Assembly (NCBI RefSeq): GCF_007741515.1
Contig: NZ_CP036263.1
Span: forward strand, 930,001-994,000
Length of the DNA stretch: 64,000 bases
Direction: 5' to 3'
Source: Adhaeretor mobilis
Lineage (GTDB): Bacteria > Planctomycetota > Planctomycetia > Pirellulales > Lacipirellulaceae
In this document: piece after piece, positions 44,986 through 54,300 of the stretch
Position numbering within the stretch: the stretch's first letter is position 1
Layout of the letters: every line of letters starts with the position of its first letter
The notes under the pieces: generated by a model
Databases searched by the model: none
The model's input: only the letters and a program-made list of their open reading frames with translations
What the model was told of the DNA's origin: nothing
Position numbers and translations under genes: made by a program

Positions 44986-46614
44986 CTAAGCTTGGTTTTC
45001 TGGGCGGGGACTTCTCGGGTCGGAGCCTCGCAGCAACACGGCAAAGATCCCAAACATCACGAGCCCTGCCAGCACTGCCACACCAATCATGGCTAAGCGA
45101 CTGGGCACAGACACGGGGGCTAGCTCTGCGTCGGGTACGACCATGTCCGCGCCAGCTGTCGTCTTGTTCGGATTGACGCTCAGCGACGTACCGGCATCTA
45201 CCCCGGGCCCTGTTTCTACGGCTTGATCGACTGTCGTGTTCAACTTTGCGGTCGAAGTCGTGTCAGCGGCAGAATCCGTCGCTGTGTCGTCAGTGACTTC
45301 AGCGTCGATTTCCTCATCGGCTGGGCGGTTTTTGGCGCGGCTCAGTGAGCCTAGTGCGCTGGAATGCAGGGGCAGCATGATACGGCGCATGGTATCGGGA
45401 TCGAGCTCTTTGAACTCTTCGATGGCTGCTCGTGCTCGCTTGCCAACCTCTCCCGGTTGCTCTGCGGCGACTACTAAGTACGAACCGACAGGCATGCGGA
45501 TGAAGGCATTCTCATCCGACTCACGAAACATGCTGACAAGGCGATCCATAATCTCCCAATCTTCCCAGCGCGTGAGGTCTGTGACCACTTGGTCCGCAAA
45601 CTTGGGGTGATCCAGTGCAAGCCGCATGGTTTCCAGTAACTTCTCGCGCGGCAGTACGTCGGTCTCTTCGCCGTGGAAACGCAATGCCATCACCGCCATG
45701 TGGAGGTGCGTGTAGGACACATTCTGATTGCTGAAGAACCGTTCGTTCACCAGTTCCAATCCAGCAGGCCCTTTGAGCTTCAGATAGCAAGCGATCAACG
45801 CATCGAGGCATTCCTTCCGCCGGCGATCTTCAGCTCGCACCAAAGTATCAAGCATGCCTGCACCGACGGACGATCCCACTGACAGTGCGGCAATTGTCGA
45901 GCCGACGCCCGGCTTGATATCCTGGTAATCGAAGTTCAGCAGCTTCTCCAGCATTGCCACATCTTCGGGGCCGCCGCACACGCCGAGCATCGTTAGGTAT
46001 AACCGGCGGCTGGAAGGGCCTACGTCCGGTGAATTGATCCAGTCCAATAGACGCGAGCGATCCATGCTGCCGGAGAAAGCGACAATTGTTTCGTAAGGCG
46101 CTCGCGCAAATTCGTCGTAGGCATCTTGAGCGAGGAGCGGATCTTCATGCTCGAAGTAGTTTTGGAAAAAATCCAGCCGCTCAGGGCCTTCCTCGGGCAC
46201 AGACTCCAACTTCTTCACATACTTCACTGCCGCTTCGGACAATGGCAGCGGTGTGCCCCATTCCACTTGTGCGCCGGTAATCGGCTCGTCCTCACCCAGC
46301 GGCAGACTGAAACTGGTGATCATGAATCGCTTCTCGGGTGCCGCTTCGCCAAAGTACACAAGCTTCACGCGATCCCCTGCAGCGGCCGATGTGCCACGCA
46401 GCGATTCCTCCACAGCAAACACGGCAAAATCATCTTCGCCTGAAGACAGCTCGCCGACCTCTAGTTCTGGCATCGGGGTCTCTAGCCGGGCAATGACGGC
46501 GGCATCTGCCTCGTCTAATTCCTCGCTAAGCGTCTGCATCGGGGTCGTGCAGAAAGGGCACGCCCACGCGATTGATGGCAGCAGCATTAGGGTAATGGCT
46601 AGAAATGATCGCAT
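44986..46614 (-). CDS. Secreted CPFC-motif protein with HEAT-like helices and C-terminal membrane anchor
   Basis: 542 residues with a signal peptide ending AWACPFC. A CPFC motif follows the cleavage site immediately and recalls thioredoxin-like or metal-binding CxxC. A beta-rich region at ~30-125 (AVIARLETPMPELEVGEL...) precedes ~270 residues of repeated helices of HEAT/armadillo character. An acidic Thr-rich linker and a C-terminal transmembrane helix (LAMIGVAVLAGLVMFGIFAV) close the chain. It is third in the ABC operon, between the permease and the DUF3299 pair. The function is not known. Confidence 0.78.
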   Translation of the reverse strand: MRSFLAITLMLLPSIAWACPFCTTPMQTLSEELDEADAAVIARLETPMPELEVGELSSGEDDFAVFAVEESLRGTSAAAGDRVKLVYFGEAAPEKRFMITSFSLPLGEDEPITGAQVEWGTPLPLSEAAVKYVKKLESVPEEGPERLDFFQNYFEHEDPLLAQDAYDEFARAPYETIVAFSGSMDRSRLLDWINSPDVGPSSRRLYLTMLGVCGGPEDVAMLEKLLNFDYQDIKPGVGSTIAALSVGSSVGAGMLDTLVRAEDRRRKECLDALIACYLKLKGPAGLELVNERFFSNQNVSYTHLHMAVMALRFHGEETDVLPREKLLETMRLALDHPKFADQVVTDLTRWEDWEIMDRLVSMFRESDENAFIRMPVGSYLVVAAEQPGEVGKRARAAIEEFKELDPDTMRRIMLPLHSSALGSLSRAKNRPADEEIDAEVTDDTATDSAADTTSTAKLNTTVDQAVETGPGVDAGTSLSVNPNKTTAGADMVVPDAELAPVSVPSRLAMIGVAVLAGLVMFGIFAVLLRGSDPRSPRPENQA

Positions 46615-46688
46615 GACTCTACTCGCTGAAAAACTCTAGTTCGCTGATTGAAAACAGGATTCCACTCGCTCAATTCTACCAAAAGAGG

Positions 46689-48182
46689 CTATCGCCCGCC
46701 GCTGAGAGTTTTGGCTACATCGGTGCGATAGGCGGTCAAAGCGGGTAGAAAACCGACCAAAGCAGCGAAAACCAGCAGCCCCGGCACAAGTAGCCACTCT
46801 TCAGGGCTCGTCTGCCAGGGAGCCACCATAACGCCGGTGTAACGTTCCACAATGGGGCTCGCCACAGCCAGAATACCGTGTCCCAGTAGCATGCCCGCGA
46901 TACCGCCCAGCAGTGCCAGCAGCACGGACTCGAACAACACAATCAGCATTACTGCCGAGCGCTTCGCCCCCAGGGCACGCATGACGGCAATATCGTGACT
47001 GCGCTCGCTCATCGAATTGTAGATACTCACCAGAATGCTAATGCCGGCCACAACCACGATCATGATGGTCAGCACCAGCAGGATCATGCGCATGGGCGCG
47101 AGAAATCCATCGGCCAATTGCGCAACCACTCCGCGCGGCGCAACAACCTGCACCGTGCGATCGATACCCTTATTGATTTGCCGATCGATCTCACCCGCGT
47201 AGAAGGGGCTTTTGCAAAGGACTAGGATCGAAGTGACCTCGCGCTGCGCGCGAGGCAAAGGCTTTGTGCCATCGGCGGCCAGTGGTAACGGCTTCTCGGT
47301 GGTACTTGTAGCGGTTTTCGGGAGTTCATAACCCTCCGAAGGAGCAAATACTAGCTGGTCGTTGGAAGTACCGGTCGGCCCGAGTACGGCCAAAACGCTA
47401 CTGCGCGCTTCGCCTTCCGCTTTCGAGGGCAACTTGTCTCCCACATTCAGGCCACTCCCAGAGGCGACTTTCGACCCGAGCACCACGGGCCGCTGTACTG
47501 CCGTTTTTGCAGAGAGCGCGTGACCTTCCTGCAGGTAGAAACCTTCCATGTTGATGAACATGGCCCGGTCGTTGGCCGTGCCTGTGGGAGCGAGCACCCC
47601 GACGACGGTGAATTTGTCGTGATCCCCCTGGTCGCTACTAATGCCATGGGCCGGGCGGAATTTGTCGCCTACGCCGAGGCCTGTCTTATAGGCAGCAACA
47701 CTGCCCAAGACGGCCTCGTAATAGTTCTCTCGTTGGAAGTTCTCGCCTTCGGCAAATTCGTACTGCTTGTCTGCTGCGTAGGAAATTTTACTAAACATGT
47801 CAGGCGTGGTAGCCACAACACGCAGGCGAGTGCCGTCGTTTGCTTCGTAGCTATCGCCTAAGCAGATCGGGATCGCCGCTTCCGTGTAGGGGGCGTACTC
47901 GCCGCCATCGACGAACTTCTCGTAATAGCTATACGAAACTGGGTACAGCGGCGTGCCCAAATGGAACACCGTGCTGAGCACCACTTCAAACTTGCTGCCC
48001 TTCCCTCCCCCGACGATGACGTGATAGCCCTGCGCATCGTTGGTAAGCTGGTTCACCACCACTCCGTGAATGACCAGCACCAGAATCATCAGCGCTACGC
48101 CTAGCGCCATGGAAAAGGCTGTGAGCGTAGAGGCAAGAGCTCGCTGTTGGAGGTTTCGCCAGGCGATCTTCCAGAAACTCAT
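46689..48182 (-). CDS. ABC transporter permease, MacB/FtsX type
   Basis: 497-residue permease with the N-terminal helix and large periplasmic MacB_PCD-like domain (~40-350). Three FtsX helices follow at ~370-490, with SIYNSMSERSHDIAVMRALGAKRSAVM, the usual coupling-helix signature. Its start overlaps the ATPase stop by 4 nt. These transporters work by mechanotransmission or by lipoprotein/small-molecule extrusion rather than classic import. The context with DUF3299 proteins suggests work on an envelope metal or metalloprotein. Confidence 0.9.
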   Translation of the reverse strand: MSFWKIAWRNLQQRALASTLTAFSMALGVALMILVLVIHGVVVNQLTNDAQGYHVIVGGGKGSKFEVVLSTVFHLGTPLYPVSYSYYEKFVDGGEYAPYTEAAIPICLGDSYEANDGTRLRVVATTPDMFSKISYAADKQYEFAEGENFQRENYYEAVLGSVAAYKTGLGVGDKFRPAHGISSDQGDHDKFTVVGVLAPTGTANDRAMFINMEGFYLQEGHALSAKTAVQRPVVLGSKVASGSGLNVGDKLPSKAEGEARSSVLAVLGPTGTSNDQLVFAPSEGYELPKTATSTTEKPLPLAADGTKPLPRAQREVTSILVLCKSPFYAGEIDRQINKGIDRTVQVVAPRGVVAQLADGFLAPMRMILLVLTIMIVVVAGISILVSIYNSMSERSHDIAVMRALGAKRSAVMLIVLFESVLLALLGGIAGMLLGHGILAVASPIVERYTGVMVAPWQTSPEEWLLVPGLLVFAALVGFLPALTAYRTDVAKTLSGGR

Positions 48183-48862
48183 GCGACCACCCCACTGCTT
48201 TTTGAAACACGATTGATCGCTTCGAGTTCTTCGACACGTTCGAATTGGTCAGCCACCTCAGGTGTGTGCGTTACTAGTAGCAAGGCGACTTCCTCCTGCT
48301 GGCACGATTCACGTAGCAAATCGACCACCTGTTGCTGATGGGCAGGATCGATGTTGGCCGTCGGTTCGTCGGCCAAGAGCAAGACGGGTCGATTGACCAG
48401 CGCCCGCGCGACGGCTACGCGTTGTTGTTCACCCACTGAAAGTGAACTCGGCTTGTGCGTGAGCCGATGATTCAGCCCCACTTGCTCTAGCAAAGTGGCA
48501 GCACGCTGGGGGTCGGCCTTCTGCTTGGTGAAGGTCATCCCCAGCAGCACGTTTTCTAATGCGGTGAATGCTGGTAGCAAATTGAAGGTTTGGAAGACGA
48601 AGCCAATGTGCTGGGCGCGAAAGCGATCGCGTGTTGCCTCAGGCAGGCCCACCAAGTCGCGCCCATTGATCTCGATGCGTCCTGAATCGACCGTCGTCAG
48701 CCCGGCGATACAATTCAGCAACGTGGTCTTCCCGCCGCCGCTCCGTCCGCGCAGGACGACCTGCTCGCCGCGATCCACAGCCAGGCGGGGGACATCTAAA
48801 ATATCCAGCCGGCTGCCGTCGGGTTCGGCGTAGGACTTGCGGACGTCTTCAAGTAGGAGCAT
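48179..48862 (-). CDS. ABC transporter ATP-binding protein, LolD/MacB type
   Basis: ATPase of 227 residues from ATG 48862 (MLLLEDVRKSYAEPDGSRL). The frame is open to 48907. Walker A is LRGRSGGGKTTLLNCIAG, the Q-loop is FVFQTFNLLPAFTA, the signature is SSLSVGEQQRVAVARAL, Walker B is LLLADEPTANID and the switch is VTHTP. The signature SVGEQQR departs from SGGQQQR. It is first in the five-gene operon ending at 43688. Confidence 0.92.
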   Translation of the reverse strand: MLLLEDVRKSYAEPDGSRLDILDVPRLAVDRGEQVVLRGRSGGGKTTLLNCIAGLTTVDSGRIEINGRDLVGLPEATRDRFRAQHIGFVFQTFNLLPAFTALENVLLGMTFTKQKADPQRAATLLEQVGLNHRLTHKPSSLSVGEQQRVAVARALVNRPVLLLADEPTANIDPAHQQQVVDLLRESCQQEEVALLLVTHTPEVADQFERVEELEAINRVSKSSGVVA

Positions 48863-48970
48863 CGGTGGAAATATAGGGTTGGGAGCCACTGCTGGCTTGC
48901 CCAGCACTGTTTTAGCAAGCTAGGTATGATAGCGGGACGGGCAGAGGGGCAACAGGCGAGCCATGCAAGA

Positions 48971-49002
48971 AGAATAGGACGCGTTCATCTGCGTCCTATT
49001 CT
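48971..49002. other. Perfect 12-bp hairpin
   Basis: AGAATAGGACGC and GCGTCCTATTCT flank an 8-nt loop. CAAGA/TCTTG outside could extend the stem past a GAAT bulge. It lies ~110 bp upstream of the ABC ATPase start, in its leader or promoter region on the minus strand. Confidence 0.6.
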
Positions 49003-49322
49003 GAATTCTTGGAACTTACTCTGGGGGCAAACCTTACAATTCTACGCACACCTTCTTACAAAGTTCGCATGTGGCCAGATTCCTCCGGTGAATAGGCCAA
49101 ATGTCGTAAGTCCAATGAGGGAAGGAGGTTTTGCTAATCGGCCACCCCTGCGAGGCTCCTTTGGCACCCGATTCGCATTAGTTCTCAGCAACGATCAAAA
49201 CGAGAGCCGCCTGCCCTGCCCGTCCGAGCAAGGTACCCCAACAAGGCATAATCGCTCTGCCAGCCGTCACGGCAACTGATCAATTCACCATCGCCTCCCC
49301 GCGATGGTTCGCCCCCCGCGAA

Positions 49323-49365
49323 GAGGGCCGACGAGGAACCCGCACCTCGCCGGCCCTCTTTTTTT
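49323..49365 (+). terminator. Strong plus-strand rho-independent terminator with no gene before it
   Basis: Stem GAGGGCCG.CGAGG / CCTCG.CGGCCCTC with loop AACCCGCA is followed by seven T. All neighbouring genes are on the minus strand, so this should end an unannotated plus-strand RNA. Confidence 0.8.
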
Positions 49366-49441
49366 GGCTAGTGTAAAATCTCGACCTCATAAGTAGGGTA
49401 GGCCTCGCCTCATGGTACGCCTCGCGAAGTTGCGGTGGGCA

Positions 49442-49481
49442 ATAAAAAAAAATAGCCTCCAAGGAAAGGCTCCTTGGAGGC
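49442..49481 (-). terminator. Rho-independent terminator of the histone-like gene
   Basis: Perfect 11-bp stem GCCTCCAAGGA/TCCTTGGAGGC, loop of 5. It is followed on the minus strand by TATTTTTTTTTATT. It lies 35 bp after the stop codon. Confidence 0.9.
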
Positions 49482-49515
49482 AGCAGGTACTGCATCAAGT
49501 TGTTACTCAGGAAGA

Positions 49516-49887
49516 CTAAGCCTGGAGTTTTTGCAGGGAGTCCACCAGCGACTTCGCTTCTTCGATGCTACCAACCTGTTGCACAAACTTTTGTGCGTGA
49601 AGTAGTCCGGAGAAGCTTACCCTGTCGTTGGTTGCCGCGCTGGCTGCCTTAGCCTTTGTAGCACGCGTTACCTTCGCTGGTTTCTTATTGCCCCCCTTCA
49701 TCTTGCTAATAACCGTACTCACTTGAGCAGGGGCAACTTTGATCCCCTTCTTGGCAAGTGCGCGACTAATATCGGTTGGTCCGACTTTCGGATTAGCCTT
49801 TGCGAACTCGCGGATGGCAGCGCTCTTGTTCACTTTCTTCTTTGCCGTAGTCTTTTTGGCAGCTTTCTTCGTGGCAGTTCTTGCCAT
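49516..49887 (-). CDS. Small Lys/Ala-rich DNA-binding-like protein (histone H1-like tail)
   Basis: 123 residues from ATG 49887, which is preceded by GAGGGG with ~8-nt spacing. The N-terminal tail MARTATKKAAKKTTAKKK is H1-like. The middle part (AAIREFAKANPKVGPTDISRALAKKGIKV) looks like a small helix-turn-helix domain. A second Lys/Ala-rich stretch and a short helical C-terminus follow. It is probably a nucleoid-associated protein. It is monocistronic with its own terminator and strong ribosome site, fitting an abundant protein. The fold assignment is inference. Confidence 0.82.
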   Translation of the reverse strand: MARTATKKAAKKTTAKKKVNKSAAIREFAKANPKVGPTDISRALAKKGIKVAPAQVSTVISKMKGGNKKPAKVTRATKAKAASAATNDRVSFSGLLHAQKFVQQVGSIEEAKSLVDSLQKLQA

Positions 49888-50129
49888 TACAAACCCCTCA
49901 ATCAATCAAAGTATATGGTACAGATGCATCAGAGTGATGCCTCTCTATATGATATAAGCATATTGTTGCTAGCTATACTTCGGCAAGAGGCATTACTCTT
50001 GAAATCGAATGTACTAAATACCGCCTCCGCAAATAGACAATCAATTATGGCGATTTATATACCGTTTACAAATCTTGCTATACTGCTGAGGAGATAATGT
50101 CTCATTAGACGCTCTTGAGGCCGCCCTGC

Positions 50130-50993
50130 ATGCGAAGCATATTTATCGACCGCGAGTCTCTTGTCGGCAAGTCGTTGCCCATGATACTGACTCTCTTGCC
50201 TTGGCTATTGGGAGTTGCCCCGTTTGTTGCCTATTCCCAGGCTGCGGCGGGCACGACGCAGGTGGCGTTGTTTACCGGCTTTCTTGCTGGTGCGAATGCC
50301 GGGATGGACAATCTGAACGCGACACTCGCGGCTTCGAATATACCGAACTACGACGGAATGGTTTTCGACTGGGATCGAAAGGAAGAAGCCTTTGATTGGA
50401 TCAACATGGCTACCGCTGGCCGGTCGACGCTCGTTATCGTTGGCCACAGTTTCGGTGGCAACAGTACCCTGCAACTAGCCAATAATTTCCTAAAAGATGT
50501 CGGAATCGATGTTGATTTAACGATCCAGGTCGACTCGGTGGAAAACTTTCACGGCGGCTGGAACAACTTGCTGCCCAGCAATGTCGATGTCGGTCACAAC
50601 TACTACCAGAATTCCACCGGCTTCTTTGAGCCTCAGGGAGAAGACTTTGTCCAAAGGGCAACGAATGTTAATGCTGAGGTATTGTTCAGCGACACTTCGA
50701 TAACCCATACGTCCTTGGATAACGATCTACGCTTGTATGATGAGATTGAGCTGAGGATATTGGATAACATGAATTCAACGAGCGGAGACTTCAACTTCGA
50801 TGACAACGTCGACGGCTTAGATTTTCTAAGCTGGCAGCGGAATCCTAGTATAGGATTATTAAGCGATTGGGAGGAGAACTACGGCCTAGCATCGCCGCTG
50901 GTGGTTAATACTGCGACGGTGCCAGAGCCTGCGATCTTCGCGCTCGCGCTGACCGCAAGTAGCCTCATGCTAAGCAGACGGTATACTGCTTGA
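50130..50993 (+). CDS. Secreted alpha/beta-hydrolase-like protein with dockerin and PEP-CTERM anchor
   Basis: 287 residues from ATG 50130; ATG 50181 is an alternative that gives a shorter signal peptide. A signal sequence (MILTLLPWLLGVAPFVAYSQA) is followed by a lipase-like nucleophile elbow, VIVGHSFGGNST. SITHTSLDN could provide the His. Near the end is a planctomycete dockerin repeat (GDFNFDDNVDGLDFLSWQR), and the terminus VPEPAIFALALTASSLMLSRR is a PEP-CTERM sorting signal. It is probably exported and anchored for a surface role. Esterase activity is inferred from the elbow only; no clear third catalytic acid was located. Confidence 0.85.
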   Translation: MRSIFIDRESLVGKSLPMILTLLPWLLGVAPFVAYSQAAAGTTQVALFTGFLAGANAGMDNLNATLAASNIPNYDGMVFDWDRKEEAFDWINMATAGRSTLVIVGHSFGGNSTLQLANNFLKDVGIDVDLTIQVDSVENFHGGWNNLLPSNVDVGHNYYQNSTGFFEPQGEDFVQRATNVNAEVLFSDTSITHTSLDNDLRLYDEIELRILDNMNSTSGDFNFDDNVDGLDFLSWQRNPSIGLLSDWEENYGLASPLVVNTATVPEPAIFALALTASSLMLSRRYTA

Positions 50994-51389
50994 GTACCAT
51001 GCGGCCTGCGTTGAACTCAGCATTAGGGCACGCATCTTGTTCTATCGGCCCTACTCTCGCGTGTTCGTCCTGTTGCTTTGCACTTAAGTGCTGCATCCTG
51101 CCCACGCACAACATCCTCCGGGCATCGGCCTGGGTGACAGTCGTCCATGCCCCAGCACGATAGGTTGGGATCACCCGTGGGAAGTGAATACCCACTCGAC
51201 AGGAGTTAACAATATCTCTCAATTTCTCAGCTACTATCAGATTTAGCACAGGCTCTGTCCAGGCCGTGTAGTTATAATTGGGCGGCGGATGTGATGGCAT
51301 ATCTGCGTGCTTCGTAAGCCGTACAGTTCGCTCTTACTCGGTTGAGACGGCGAATCAGACAGGCACCGTGAGGTGCGGAGAGGGGCAGC
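50994..51389. other. 396-bp gap between two PEP-CTERM genes
   Basis: No supported gene. A 111-codon minus frame (50965-51300) overlaps the end of the previous gene and has no recognisable motif. The last 30 bp contain GAGAGG before the GTG of the next gene. Confidence 0.4.
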
Positions 51390-54300
51390 GTGAATCTACA
51401 GAAATATCTCCATCGTAATGAAATCCGTGCGCAAGGGCTGTTGGCACTGCCCACGCTTGTCTTATTACGCGCTCTGGCAGGGGACGGAACACCCGGCCGG
51501 CACTGGGCAGGTACCCTGTGCCGCGTTGCCGCTCTTTGTGCGGCGATGACGATGCTCGGCACCGGCACGCCCGCCTCCGCAGACAACTACACCTGGGACG
51601 GCGAGTTCAACAACACCTGGGACTTCACCGACGGCGGCTTCATCTTCTATAGCAACTGGGATACCGAGGGCTTCCAGAGCCCAGACCTGCCCGGCAGCGG
51701 GGACAACGTCTTCTTCTCACACGACAACGACGGCAACACCGACATCGACCTCAACGGCAGCCGGTCGGTCAACGACATCACTTTTGGGTCTGACCAATAC
51801 AGTCTCGCCAACGGCACGCTCACGGGAAACAGACTGTTCATCAACGACAACCTGACCCTCCAGAGCGATGCCACGTTGACGATCAACGGGCCCAGTTCGC
51901 TGGGGTCGGGCAGGACGCTGAGAATCCACGGCCAGTACAACGCCAACGGCGGCATCACGCTTGCCGACTTCACGGTCTTGAACGTCACCGAACAGGCCGG
52001 CCCGGCGCGCAGCTTCACCCTCGGCTCCGGCAGCATGCTCACCGCCTTCGACCAGACCCAGCTCAACTTCACCGGCGACTACGAGGTCGACAACAACGCG
52101 ACGTTCGACCTCAACAGCGGCTCGGACTGGACCCTCACCGAGCGCTTGAATATCGGGAACGGCTCGAACGGCACCGTCGACCTCAACGGCCTGGGCACGA
52201 CCCTCGTCGCCGGTGGCGCGGCCCCGTCCGCCCTGGGACTCTCCGGCGCGACCGGCACCCTCACGCTGACTAGCGACGCCACCGCCACCTTCAACGCCGG
52301 CCTCGACATCGGCTCGGCCGCCAACCCCGGCGCGGGCGTCGTCACCCTCACCTCCGGATCCAGCTCGACCGTCACCGGCGAGTTGACCCTCGGCATGGGC
52401 ACCTCAACCGGCACCCTCACCGTCAGCGGCGACTCCGCCGTCGACGCCAACGGCGCAACCCGCATCGGCCCCGGCGGCACCCTCAACATCAACACCACCA
52501 ACGGCATCACCCCACTGCCCGCCGGCGGCGGGGTCTACCACGCCAACGGCGACGTCTTCATCGACGACGGCATCCTCAACAGCATCGAAACCCCCGCCGG
52601 CAACAGCCGATTCAACCTCGCCCCCGGCAATAACCTCACCGCCTTCAATAGCGCCCGGGTCAGACTCACCGGCGACTACACCGTCACGAACGGCTCGGTC
52701 GTCACCTTCTCCACCAGTGCCGTCGGTCAGATCACCGGCGACCTGGACATCGGCGCCGCCGTCGACTCGGGCCAAGTGACCATCTCCGGCGGCCAACTCA
52801 CAATCACCGACAGCTCGACGATCCTGCCAACCGGCACCCTCGAAATCAACTCCGGTGGAACCTATAGCGCCAACGGCGGCCTGGACAACAGCCAGGGTGG
52901 CACCCTCACCTTCACCGACGGCAACCTTAACATCACCGGCGGGGCCTACTTGCCCGACCTCAGCGAAAACTACATCCTCGATGGCGCGTCGCCGGCGGAC
53001 CTGCCCCACCTCACGCTCGGGGCCGGGGCCTCGGCAAACTTCTCAACTGCGATATTTGTCGGTGATGAAGAGAGCGGCCGCATCACGGTGTCGGGCGGAG
53101 CCGATGTCGTAGCCGCCAACGGCAGCGTACTCGGCTCAGCTACCGGTTCTTCGGGTACGGCCACGGTCACCGGCCCGGGATCGACCTGGAATAGCCCAGC
53201 CGATTTTTTTATTGGCCTTGGTGGCACCGGCACGCTCAACATCGAGGATGGCGGCGTGGTCGATAGCACGCAAGGCACCATCGGCCGAGCCGATGGTTCG
53301 ACAGGTACCGCCACGGTCACCGGCCAGGGCTCGGCTTGGTTCAATGCCGGCATCTTGCAAATCGGCCGATTCGAAAACTCCAACGGTACGCTCAACATCG
53401 TGGCCGGCGGCGCCGTCACCAATACCGAGGGTATCCTCGGAGGAGAAATCAACGCGTCCGGCACCGCCACCGTCACCGGCGGGAACTCGACCTGGGTCAA
53501 CTCGGACCTGCTCGATATCGGCTTCAACGGCACCGGCACACTCATCATCGAAGCCGGCGGCAAGGTCACCAACACCTCAGGCACCCTCGGCCTAAACAGC
53601 ACGGGGATTGGCACCGCCACCATCACCGGCACAGGCTCGCGATGGGAAAACTCGGGCACGCTCGATGTTGGCCGCACGGGCACCGGCACGCTCAACATCG
53701 AGGCCGGCGGCGTGGTCACCAATACCACCGGCAACCTCGGCCGAAACAGCTCGGGGATCGGCACCGCCACCGTCAACGGCGTGGGCTCGGCCTGGGTCAA
53801 CACCCACAGCCTCAACGTCGGACTCGCCGGCACCGGCTCGCTGACCACCAGCAACGAGGGCGCGGTCTTCATCGGCGACGCCGCGCAGGCCGGCGGCACG
53901 GGCGGCTCCATCACCATTAGCGACACCAGCGCGGACCCGGCCTTCGGCGGCCTGCTGGTCGTACAGAACAGTGGCACCCTGAGCCAAAGCCAGCCCTTCA
54001 CCCGAACCATCATCGGCGATCAAGCCAACGAGTTCGGCACCGCCACGGTCACCGGCGCGGGATCGACCTGGACCAATAACAACAACAGCGGCTACTTCAT
54101 TGTTGGGAATTCCGGCACCGGCGTCCTGAACATCGAAGATGGCGGCGTGGTGACCACGAGGGACGGCACCCTCGGCAGCGCAACAGGTGCGATGGGCACG
54201 GCCACCGTCACCGGCGCGGGATCGACCTGGAACAATACCGCGGGGTTCAATGTTGGAACGTCCGGCACCGGCATCCTGAACATCGATAACGGCGGCTCGG

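Larger units (their letters stand above)
48863..49515. other. 650-bp region without a supported protein gene; possible RNA
   Basis: Carries a long perfect hairpin (48971-49002), a strong plus-strand terminator (49323-49365) and the minus-strand terminator of the next gene. The only plus frame of note (48926-49279) does not look like protein. The left edge presumably holds the promoter for the ABC operon. Confidence 0.5.

Noticed and set aside
49082-49160. GGGAAGGAGG...GCCACCCC considered as a cobalamin riboswitch or SRP RNA
   Set aside because: Conserved boxes of either RNA are not present in order; only short chance matches.
48926-49279. 117-codon plus-strand frame before the orphan terminator
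   Set aside because: Composition is like translated non-coding DNA and there is no ribosome site. An RNA gene explains the terminator better.
50965-51300. 111-codon minus-strand frame between the PEP-CTERM genes
   Set aside because: Overlaps the end of the preceding gene, with no recognisable motif.
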